The translations under genes were made by a program, and so were the position numbers. The notes beneath the pieces are model-generated. The model made no database searches and was not told where the DNA came from. It saw nothing but the letters and a program-made list of their open reading frames with translations. A stretch of 20,094 nucleotides of DNA from an uncultured Lachnospiraceae bacterium (GTDB lineage Bacteria; Bacillota; Clostridia; Lachnospirales; Lachnospiraceae): the NCBI GenBank assembly GCA_910580195.1, contig CAJTWA010000061.1, forward strand, positions 1-20,094, in the 5' to 3' direction. This document shows positions 1 to 5,772 of this stretch, one piece after another. Positions within the stretch are counted from its first letter, which is position 1. Each line of letters begins with the position of its first letter.

Positions 1-34
1 GGCAGGCAATCATAAATATTAAATGTTTCTTCAT
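1..34 (-). CDS. 5' end of an exported protein (partial, cut by window edge)
   Basis: Eleven codons read MKKHLIFMIAC before the window ends. The start ATG at 34 has a GGAG Shine-Dalgarno about six bases upstream. Two lysines followed by a hydrophobic run is the beginning of a signal peptide or membrane anchor. It lies 55 bp after the MBOAT gene on the same strand, so it is probably in the same operon. In MBOAT (AlgI/DltB-like) acylation loci the next gene often encodes a membrane-anchored SGNH/AlgJ- or DltD-like partner. That identity is inferred from position only, because nothing catalytic is visible in the fragment. Confidence 0.5.
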   Translation of the reverse strand, partial: MKKHLIFMIAC

Positions 35-89
35 ACAAATCTCCATTCTGCCGCTAACCAGAAACGGCATACATAGCAATTGGCACACC

Positions 90-1517
90 CTAAAACCGGA
101 AATAGATAAAGGGGTTATAGGAGCCCCCTGACAGCCGGATGATGCACCACAGGAGCAGCACAAAGGCTGCTAGATATAAAGCTGCCTGTACGAAATTTTC
201 CTTCGGGGCCAATTCCCCTTCCTGCTCTGACGCCTCCCGCAGCCTTAAGGAAAGGCGGCTAAGCGGCGCGCACCCGGCCACGGCCGCTGCCAGCATGGCA
301 AGGAAGAACGGCGTAAGCTGCTGGACGGCAAAGGACAGGGACCCTGCCGTGAACTGGAACCCCGTGAACATCTTCCCAAGGAAGGAAAAGGCCTGCCCCA
401 GAGTATCCGCCCGGAATATCACAAACCCCACCGTCACCACCAGCATGGTATAGATGTGCAGTACGGCACGGGGCAGCTTTTTTATTGCCGGGACAGCCTC
501 CTCCAAGAAGCTGAACGCCCCATGGAACAGCCCCCACGCCACGAACGTCCAGTTGGCCCCATGCCAGAGCCCTGTCAGGAAAAATACAATGACTTTGTTG
601 AGCCCCGTCCTAAATTTCCCCTTCCGGTTGCCCCCAAGGGGGATGTACACATATTCCTTAAACCATGAGGACAGGGAGATATGCCACCGCCGCCAGAATT
701 CCTTGATGGTAAGGGAGCCGTAAGGGTGCTCAAAGTTCTCCCGGAAATGGAACCCGAACATCCGCCCCAGCCCAATTGCCATGTCGCTGTAGCCGCTGAA
801 GTCATAGTAAATCTGCATGGTGTAGGCTGCTGCCCCAACCCATGCCCCCAGCATGTCCAAGGAGCCCAAGCCCTGCTGGAACACATGGTCCGCGGCCACG
901 GCCATGGTGTTGGCGATTAAGATTTTCTTTGCAAGGCCACAGATGAACCGCCTTAGGCCAAGGGCTGTTTCCCCCAAGGTTACGCTACGGCTGTCAATTT
1001 CCAGCGCAATGTCCCTGTATTTCACAATTGGCCCTGCAATAAGCTGCGGGAAGAAGGATATGTACAGCAGAACTTTCCCGAAATTCCTCTGGACCTCCAC
1101 CTGCCCCCGGTACACGTCAATCACATAGGACAAGGCTTGGAATGTGAAAAATGAAATGCCGATGGGCAGCGTAACCTGCGGGGCTTTTAATCCCAAATGC
1201 AGCATACTCTCCACCGTTGCCGCAAAAAAACCGGCATATTTAAACACGCACAAAATGCCGATATTTGCCGTTGCCGCCACAGCCAGCACAGCCTTCTTTT
1301 TCCCATTTCCTACAGCATCTATCAGCAATGCGCACAGGTAATTGAGGAAAGCGCTCGCCGCCATCAAGGCCACATAAACGGGTTCCCCAAATGCGTAAAA
1401 AAACAGGCTTGCCGCAATTAAGAGCGCATTGCGTGCCTTCGTGGAAGGGATTGCAGCGTGCAGGCAGAAAACTACCGGGAAAAATATGCATAAAAATACC
1501 AATGAACTGAAAACCAT
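90..1517 (-). CDS. MBOAT-family O-acyltransferase (AlgI/DltB-like)
   Basis: This 475-residue polytopic membrane protein belongs to the MBOAT family, whose members move acyl groups across or within the membrane onto cell-surface polymers such as polysaccharide or teichoic acid. Hallmarks are seen in order: PIGISFFTFQALSYVID near 118-135, GPIVKY near 162, YYDFSGYSDMAIGLGR near 237-252, EFWRRWHISLSSWFKEYVYIPLGGNR near 273-297, and the catalytic-histidine segment LTGLWHGANWTFVAWGLFHG with His319. The length fits AlgI-like proteins (about 460-520) better than DltB (about 400). The frame stays open for 18 codons further upstream, but the ATG at 1517 has GAGGAG at good spacing and starts directly with a hydrophobic helix, so it is preferred. 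The gene is 70 bp downstream of the repeat/transglutaminase gene, and a probable partner starts 55 bp later. The acyl acceptor cannot be told from sequence. Confidence 0.93.
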   Translation of the reverse strand: MVFSSLVFLCIFFPVVFCLHAAIPSTKARNALLIAASLFFYAFGEPVYVALMAASAFLNYLCALLIDAVGNGKKKAVLAVAATANIGILCVFKYAGFFAATVESMLHLGLKAPQVTLPIGISFFTFQALSYVIDVYRGQVEVQRNFGKVLLYISFFPQLIAGPIVKYRDIALEIDSRSVTLGETALGLRRFICGLAKKILIANTMAVAADHVFQQGLGSLDMLGAWVGAAAYTMQIYYDFSGYSDMAIGLGRMFGFHFRENFEHPYGSLTIKEFWRRWHISLSSWFKEYVYIPLGGNRKGKFRTGLNKVIVFFLTGLWHGANWTFVAWGLFHGAFSFLEEAVPAIKKLPRAVLHIYTMLVVTVGFVIFRADTLGQAFSFLGKMFTGFQFTAGSLSFAVQQLTPFFLAMLAAAVAGCAPLSRLSLRLREASEQEGELAPKENFVQAALYLAAFVLLLWCIIRLSGGSYNPFIYFRF

Positions 1518-1540
1518 TTTTTCTCCTCTGTTATAATTGG

Positions 1541-1587
1541 CAGGAGGACCCGTTGCCCATGCACAGGGCAAACCCCTCCCGCTCCTG
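1541..1587 (-). other. Stem-loop directly after a stop codon, within the operon
   Basis: CAGGAG (1541-1546) pairs with CTCCTG (1582-1587), and an inner TTGCCC/GGGCAA stem (1553-1558 with 1566-1571) closes a 7-nt loop. The structure begins immediately after the transglutaminase-like gene's stop codon and ends about 23 bases before the MBOAT start. There is no T-tract, so it is more likely an mRNA processing or stability element, or a partial attenuator, than a full terminator. Confidence 0.45.
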
Positions 1588-3717
1588 TCAGATTTTTACA
1601 CGCATCCATGGAAGCCCCGCTGCAATGCCCCCTTTATAATCCACTTTTGTTTTCTCATCGTAGCTGATGCCGTAGTAATGGAAACTGGGGTCAAATTTAT
1701 TCCGTTCCGGATCATAAATTAATCCGTCAATCTCAGCCCACCCATGGCTGCCGCTATTACATGCATATACCTCTTCATATCCAATAGCCTTCGCCATATA
1801 TGCAAACGCCGCTGCGTAACTGAAGCAAATTCCTTTCCCATCGTTCACAAACATGTCATTTGCATAGACTACCGGCCAGTCCATCCCTGTATAGTGGGGC
1901 GTCCTTGGCCAGCCTCCCTTGTAAGTTTTCACAAATTCAAAACAAGCCCGCAGCTTTTCTTCCTTTGCCATGCCTTCGTTTGTAATGCTGGCGACAACTG
2001 CCTGTGCCCTTTGGAGGGTCGCCAAGGATTCTGGGCTCATCCCTTCCATTGCTTTTCCATATACGTATACCGTAAGCTGCGGGAGGGCCAGGGTCTTTTT
2101 CGCTTTATGGCTATAGTACTTTGTGCCAGCTTCAAGCGCCGTGTTGACTAGAGTGCATGTGCCTTTTTTTACGCTGTTCATCTTATTTTCAGGGTCTAAG
2201 TAATAACCAGAATACCGTTTCCCTTTGACGTATAAAGCCTGCTTGGGGAGTTTCTCCCTTTTCTTGGCACGGTAGCTATAATACTTTGTCCCAGCTTTCA
2301 GCATCCCCGTTACTAAGGTACGCGTCCCCTTTTTTACTTGATACATTTTCTTTGACTGGCTCATGTAAAAGCCAGTATACACTTTGCCTTTGACGTATAA
2401 AGCCTGCTTTTTCACTTGCAAAAACGTTTTGGCACGGTAGCTATAGTATTTTACGCCTGCCTTTACCATCCCGGTTTTCAGGGCTTGGGTGCCTTTTTTC
2501 ACATAGTACATTTTCTTTGGTTGGCTCATATAGTAGCCTGTGTACACGTTCCCTTTGACATACAGCGTCTGCTTTTTTACTTGCAAAAACGTTTTGGCAC
2601 GGCTGCTATAATACTTTGCCCCAGCTTTTACGGAGCCGGTTTTCAGGGTGCAGGCGCCTTTTTTTGCGTAATACAGCTTCTTGTCCGGGCCTAAGTAATA
2701 GCCTGTGTAAATTTTCCCTTCCACAAACAAGGCCTGTGCGGGCAATACTTCCGTTTTGCTGGCGGAAAAATTGTAGTAGGCTGTCCCTGCATCCACGGTC
2801 CCAGTTTCTGGTTCGGCTATGCCGTTTGCCACGGCATATAAAATCCCGGCGCTGTCCATGCAGTAACCTGTATACGGTTTCCCTGCGACAAATATGGACT
2901 GTGCAGGAAACGCCATTACTTTGCGGGACGGATTACTGTAGTATTCCGTCCCTGCGGCTACTGTGCCAGTCTTTGGCTCAGCTGTGCCGTTTGTTACAGC
3001 ATACAGGATTCCGCTGCTGTCCATATAGTAGCCGGAATAGGGCTTACCGTCCAAATAAAACAGGCCGCTGCTGTTTTCCTGTACGCCGGACGATATTTCC
3101 TTCCCTTCCTTTGGCTCCGGGATGGAAAACAGTTCCTGCCTTGTCCCTATCCCGTCCAAAAGGCCGGATGCCTCCTCTGATGTGCCTTGCTGCCCGGATT
3201 CTGCCCCTGATGTTTCCTGCGGCCCTTGCTGGCTCTCTGGCATATTTTGCATCCCTTCACTCACTGGTGCATCCTTAGGTTCTTCGCTTACTGGGAGATT
3301 CTTGGGCTCTCCGCTTGCTGGGGCATCCTTGGGCTCTTCGCCTACTGGAAGATTCTTGAGTTCTTCGCCCACTGGGGCATCCTTGGGCTCTTCGCTTACC
3401 GGGAGATTCTTGGATTCCTCGCCCGCTGGGGCGCTTTGGGGCTCTTTGCCGCTCTCTGGCGCATCTTGGGAGCCTGCCCCTTCTCCTGCTATGTCCTGCG
3501 CAGGGTTCTTTCCTTCTGGTTCTGCCGCGTCCCCTGTTTCTGTGCCCTCAATGGAAATCATTTCTTTCCCTGAAACATCTTCTTCCATGGCGCGCATTTT
3601 TTCTGCTGCCGGCTCCCCCGCCCCTCCTGCCGCAAAAGCAGGCAATGCATCAGCGGCAATCAGGCTTGCTGCCAGCAAACATGCACAGATGCGGGCCGCC
3701 ATTTTCTTTCCCTCCAT
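1588..3717 (-). CDS. Secreted 55-residue-repeat protein with C-terminal transglutaminase-like domain
   Basis: This 709-residue protein starts with a signal peptide (MEGKKMAARICACLLAASLI, likely cleavage near ALPAFA-A). Next come an acidic Ser/Glu/Pro-rich linker, seven 9-residue repeats (100-162), six 55-residue Lys/Tyr-rich repeats (217-546) and a C-terminal transglutaminase/cysteine-protease-like domain. The likely triad is Cys631 (GKGICFSYAAAFAYMAKAIG), His658 (SHGWAEIDG) and Asp669 (IYDPE). Family knowledge: this fold includes protein crosslinkers, peptidases and inactive wall-associated forms. A surface location is inferred from the signal peptide and repeats. The first ATG (3717) is preferred over the ATG five codons later, because the paralog at 17455-19281 has the matching N-terminus MKGKRIVACVCAIAL; both starts have a usable ribosome binding site. 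The gene lies 57 bp after the Ig-like gene and upstream of the MBOAT gene. The substrate is unknown. Confidence 0.85.
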   Translation of the reverse strand: MEGKKMAARICACLLAASLIAADALPAFAAGGAGEPAAEKMRAMEEDVSGKEMISIEGTETGDAAEPEGKNPAQDIAGEGAGSQDAPESGKEPQSAPAGEESKNLPVSEEPKDAPVGEELKNLPVGEEPKDAPASGEPKNLPVSEEPKDAPVSEGMQNMPESQQGPQETSGAESGQQGTSEEASGLLDGIGTRQELFSIPEPKEGKEISSGVQENSSGLFYLDGKPYSGYYMDSSGILYAVTNGTAEPKTGTVAAGTEYYSNPSRKVMAFPAQSIFVAGKPYTGYCMDSAGILYAVANGIAEPETGTVDAGTAYYNFSASKTEVLPAQALFVEGKIYTGYYLGPDKKLYYAKKGACTLKTGSVKAGAKYYSSRAKTFLQVKKQTLYVKGNVYTGYYMSQPKKMYYVKKGTQALKTGMVKAGVKYYSYRAKTFLQVKKQALYVKGKVYTGFYMSQSKKMYQVKKGTRTLVTGMLKAGTKYYSYRAKKREKLPKQALYVKGKRYSGYYLDPENKMNSVKKGTCTLVNTALEAGTKYYSHKAKKTLALPQLTVYVYGKAMEGMSPESLATLQRAQAVVASITNEGMAKEEKLRACFEFVKTYKGGWPRTPHYTGMDWPVVYANDMFVNDGKGICFSYAAAFAYMAKAIGYEEVYACNSGSHGWAEIDGLIYDPERNKFDPSFHYYGISYDEKTKVDYKGGIAAGLPWMRVKI
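2080..3069 (-). repeat. Six tandem 55-codon repeats (165-bp period)
   Basis: Six consecutive units of exactly 55 residues cover residues 217-546. The shared pattern is LYVKGKxYTGYYM followed by MYYVKKGT, then LKTGxVKAGxKYYS. The first two units are acidic or neutral with AGTEYY endings; units 3-6 are strongly Lys-rich. The same unit occurs seven times in the protein at 17455-19281. The aromatic spacing recalls wall-binding repeats, but the 55-residue period is unlike the roughly 20-residue choline-binding type. Confidence 0.9.
3232..3420 (-). repeat. Seven tandem 9-codon repeats (27-bp period) in the Pro/Glu linker
   Basis: Residues 100-162 form seven 9-residue units that alternate between EEPKDAPVS-like and EESKNLPVS-like forms, so there is an 18-residue higher-order period. 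The last unit, EGMQNMPES, is degenerate. The composition (Glu, Pro, Lys, small residues) suggests an extended spacer between the signal peptide and the repeat domain. The 27-bp DNA repeats could change copy number without changing frame. Confidence 0.85.
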
Positions 3718-3773
3718 CCGTTTATCCTTCCTTTTTTATATCTTTGTGATGCTTATCAATGCCTATAGGAATC

Positions 3774-4490
3774 CTACCGCATTACCCAAAACTGGTTCTC
3801 ATTTGGCTTATCTTGGTCGGAATATTCCAAAACTAGATACACTACCTGCTTTGTCTTTTTGTTTTTAAAAGTTGCACGTACGTGAGAGCCACTCGCAACA
3901 CCGCCACCGTAAACATAAGAAGGCCTTAACAGCACGTTAGAATTGTTCTTGACTTTAGATCCATCGTTGGTGATTTCTACTAATTTCCAACCTTTGTTTG
4001 GCACAATGCTTACTTTGGCTGACAAATCCCCTGATTTGCGGTTCACGCAATACCTGCCGGATACCTTAAAATTACGGCTGTAGTCGGTATCGCCGATTTT
4101 AAAGGATTTGCAGGGATTCTTCCAGTAGGCTGCCGTAGCGGTGATGGTATATTTCTTTTTTGCATATTGGAACGTAATCTTCGCAGTCCCGGGCTTCTTG
4201 GGGATTAGCTTTATCATATTTAAGCCAGTTTCCTGTTTTGCTGCAATGACTTTCTTCTTGGAGCTTTTTACTTTTGAAATCGTTTTGCCGCTCGGGACAT
4301 TGCGGATGACGCAATAAGCTGACGTATCTATATCCTTCTTATTTTTATAAAGGGTAAGGAAAACTTTCTTGTCAAATTGAATGGATGCCGCATGGGCTTT
4401 CTGGGTAGGTACGAAAGATGCCGCTAAGATGATAAATGTTAACAGAAGCGCCAGATAGTTGGCTTTTTTTGTCTTTTTTAAGTGTTCCAT
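3774..4490 (-). CDS. Secreted protein with bacterial Ig-like (Big2-type) segment, unknown function
   Basis: The protein has 238 residues. A basic N-terminus and hydrophobic stretch end in AHA-A, giving probable signal peptidase cleavage after residue 34. Residues about 36-120 resemble a bacterial Ig-like strand pattern: TLYKNKKDIDTSAYC, then KVKSSKKKVIAAK, then IKLIPKKPGTAKITFQYAKKKYTITA. The second half (about 125-238) has no family I recognise; it has two cysteines (127 and 148) and ends in a beta-rich segment. The start is supported by AAGGAGG six bases before the ATG. It is the first gene after the promoter at 4734-4761 and has a long (about 235 nt) leader. Its position ahead of the transglutaminase-like and MBOAT genes suggests a cell-surface role, which is inference. 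Confidence 0.75.
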   Translation of the reverse strand: MEHLKKTKKANYLALLLTFIILAASFVPTQKAHAASIQFDKKVFLTLYKNKKDIDTSAYCVIRNVPSGKTISKVKSSKKKVIAAKQETGLNMIKLIPKKPGTAKITFQYAKKKYTITATAAYWKNPCKSFKIGDTDYSRNFKVSGRYCVNRKSGDLSAKVSIVPNKGWKLVEITNDGSKVKNNSNVLLRPSYVYGGGVASGSHVRATFKNKKTKQVVYLVLEYSDQDKPNENQFWVMR

Positions 4491-4566
4491 AGTTTGCCTC
4501 CTTGCATGGTAAGGTTTATAGGTTCAAATCCCTTGGCGCGTTGCTGGGCGCTGGGGCTTTTAGTTT

Positions 4567-4626
4567 TGGACACAAATTTAAGACTCCGCAATCGGCTCTT
4601 TGTAATGCCATTGCGCAGCCTTGTCC
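4567..4626 (-). promoter_or_regulatory. Structured 5' leader element of the envelope operon
   Basis: In the leader RNA, CGCAAT (from 4615-4610) pairs with ATTGCG (4592-4587). A GGC/GCC extension towards the loop adds to the stem, and an outer GGACA/TGTCC pair (4626-4622 with 4571-4567) can enclose the whole. The element lies about 75 bases before the gene start. I do not recognise a known riboswitch class in it. It may only stabilise the mRNA. Confidence 0.35.
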
Positions 4627-4681
4627 TTCCCTTAAACTTACCTCGTTGGGGGCTCTTATAAAATAAGAAGCGGAATTACAG

Positions 4682-4730
4682 CTTCTCTTCTCTTCTCTTC
4701 TCTTCTCTTCTCTTCTCTTCTCTTCTCTTC
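4682..4730. repeat. Pentanucleotide microsatellite, about 9.8 copies of CTTCT (AGAAG on the minus strand)
   Basis: There are 49 bases of perfect 5-bp repeat with no interruptions. On the minus strand it starts three bases after the TATAAT box of the promoter at 4734-4761, so the expected transcription start falls inside it and the mRNA would begin with a purine-only AGAAG repeat. Perfect short tandem repeats of this length are prone to slippage. Confidence 0.97.
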
Positions 4731-4733
4731 AAA

Positions 4734-4761
4734 ATTATAATCATTTTTTTGTTCCTGTCAA
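4734..4761 (-). promoter_or_regulatory. Sigma-A type promoter for the envelope operon
   Basis: On the minus strand, TTGACA (4761-4756) is separated by 16 bases from TATAAT (4739-4734). Both hexamers are exact consensus. Transcription would start near 4727, within the CTTCT repeat, giving a leader of about 235 nt before the ATG at 4490. Confidence 0.8.
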
Positions 4762-4998
4762 TAGTTTTTTTGGTGGGGGTGGTTGTAACGGTTTTATTAT
4801 AGCTTCTATTTGGGGAAAATGCAAGGCTTTCCGAATCTTTGACAGCTGTATTTTTATGAAAGGCATCTAATCCCTTGTATAATCTGCCTTTTCTTTGTCA
4901 AATATTTTGTTTTACTTAAATAGTAATGTTGGTTACGTCTTGATAATTTTCTAATTGATGTAAAATATATTTCTTTGTCATTCCTTCATAATTTTCAG

Positions 4999-5190
4999 CT
5001 ATTCTAAACTGCTCAAGGTATGCCTCAAAATATTAGTATTTGCAAGTACCTTATTTCCCATCTTGTAAGTAGAGCCTGCTATCTTTGCATGCTCCTGAAC
5101 TCTTGTAAGGCCTATGCAAAAAGCTCCAAGCACATATTCGTAAAGTCCTCTCAACCTTCTAAATATGTACCTGAAGCCTAAAAATCGTGA
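4999..5190 (-). pseudogene. Start-less open frame, possible C-terminal gene remnant
   Basis: This frame is open for 63 codons before TAG and has no plausible start; it is bounded upstream by TAA. It encodes RRLRGLYEYVLGAFCIGLTR followed by VQEHAKIAGSTYKMGNKVLA. The composition looks protein-like and basic, but I do not recognise a family. In AT-rich DNA a frame of this length can be chance. The flanking stretch 4762-4998 shows no gene. Confidence 0.2.
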
Positions 5191-5226
5191 TTACAGAAAA
5201 GTCACAAAATATTTTCCACTAAACCA

Positions 5227-5418
5227 CTAATACCTCTGCAAATAATCATCACAGCCATCATCAGATGGTGTATCGGTATACGAACCCAGCTTTCCATCAC
5301 TGCCATACCAGTCAGTATGTCCTTCTCCATCCTCATATCCATAAAAAGTTGCTCCGTCTGATTCATCCGTGCTTACCCAGCCAGATGTGTTATTATCTAT
5401 ATCAGTTGATATCTTCGT
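5227..5418 (-). pseudogene. Acidic Tyr/Gly/Asp-rich C-terminal remnant without a start
   Basis: This frame is open from just after TAA (5421-5419) to TAG at 5229-5227, with no start codon or ribosome binding site. The translation includes GWVSTDESDGATFYGYEDGE then GHTDWYGSDGKLGSYTD and ends DDYLQRY. The regular G-x-Y/W-D-G spacing resembles DGxxxYYDxDG-type repeats in secreted proteins. It overlaps the last 22 bp of the HTH gene at 5397-5615 in another frame, so it may be the 3' end of an unrelated gene joined there by deletion. Confidence 0.4.
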
Positions 5419-5615
5419 TTATCATTGCAATATTTTAAGTTTCTTGTTTCCTTCCCTAAAACCATCTGATCTGTTAAAAATACTCGGATATCAGAAAGAT
5501 CTCTGTATATTGAGCGGACATTCACCATATATTCATTCGCTAATTGATAGGGATCCACGCACTTACCTGCGCACAACAAAGAATATATGCATAAAACTCG
5601 GTTTATCTTATTCAC
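5397..5615 (-). CDS. Short HTH protein, like the N-terminal domain of a WYL-type regulator
   Basis: The protein has 72 residues. The pattern RVLCIYSLLCAGKCVDPYQL, then ANEYMVNVRSIYRDLSDIRV, then KYCNDKRRYQL matches the DeoR/HTH_11-like winged helix that opens WYL-domain regulators, with SIYRDLSDIRVFL as the recognition helix and RRYQL as the usual wing strand. Full WYL regulators are about 300 residues; here the frame stops right after the HTH. The start is GTG at 5615 with a full AGGAGGTGG site eight bases upstream, so translation initiation is intact. The gene is downstream of the kinase gene and separated from it by a terminator. It could be a truncated relic or a working DNA-binding-only protein. 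The unrelated frame downstream (5227-5418) favours truncation. Confidence 0.6.
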   Translation of the reverse strand: MNKINRVLCIYSLLCAGKCVDPYQLANEYMVNVRSIYRDLSDIRVFLTDQMVLGKETRNLKYCNDKRRYQLI

Positions 5616-5640
5616 TTCCGTTCCACCTCCTATTTTTCAT
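5608..5640 (-). CDS. Possible leader peptide overlapping the HTH start
   Basis: ATG at 5640 begins a ten-residue frame, MKNRRWNGSE. Its TAA stop lies just inside the HTH gene, whose GTG start at 5615 is within this frame. It has its own AAGGAG site (5656-5651). The arrangement would allow translational coupling of the HTH gene. The frame is so short that it may be chance. Confidence 0.25.
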   Translation of the reverse strand: MKNRRWNGSE

Positions 5641-5662
5641 GTGTTTATCTCTCCTTTCGTTT

Positions 5663-5678
5663 ATTTGATAAATCAAAT
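5663..5678. promoter_or_regulatory. Inverted repeat upstream of the HTH gene
   Basis: ATTTGAT and ATCAAAT form a perfect 7-bp inverted repeat with a 2-bp spacer, about 50 bp before the GTG start of the HTH protein. The size and position suit an operator for a dimeric repressor, possibly the HTH protein itself. No hexamer pair here is clear enough to call a promoter. Confidence 0.35.
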
Positions 5679-5698
5679 TTACCAAAGTCTTTGCCAAA

Positions 5699-5719
5699 CT
5701 TTGTAATTGTGATACAAAG
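5699..5719. repeat. Second inverted repeat, CTTTGTA / TACAAAG
   Basis: A perfect 7-bp inverted repeat with a 7-bp spacer lies between the kinase gene terminator and the HTH gene. It overlaps the T-tract of that terminator. It may be a second operator or part of the RNA 3' end. Confidence 0.35.
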
Positions 5720-5753
5720 AAAGAGCGAATGTGCAACACATACACACCCGCTC
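5714..5753 (-). terminator. Rho-independent terminator of the kinase-STAND-TPR gene
   Basis: On the minus strand, GAGCGGGTGTG (5753-5743) pairs with CACATTCGCTC (5733-5723). The 11-bp stem includes two G-U pairs, the loop has 9 nt, and TTTCTTT follows. It begins 20 bp after the stop codon of the 1423-residue protein, so that gene is probably transcribed alone. Confidence 0.8.
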
Positions 5754-5772
5754 CCATATCAGAGTCATAAAC

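Noticed and set aside
3122..3868. 248-residue plus-strand frame with repeated GASLGSSLTGRF-like units
   Set aside because: Antisense image of the 9-residue linker repeats, running across the start of the real gene.
4515..4545. GGTTCAAATCCC resembling a tRNA T-loop
   Set aside because: The flanking bases do not pair as a T-stem and no anticodon or acceptor arm is present.
4682..4730. CRISPR or transposon-end interpretation of the CTTCT repeat
   Set aside because: The repeat is a simple 5-bp microsatellite without spacers or inverted ends.
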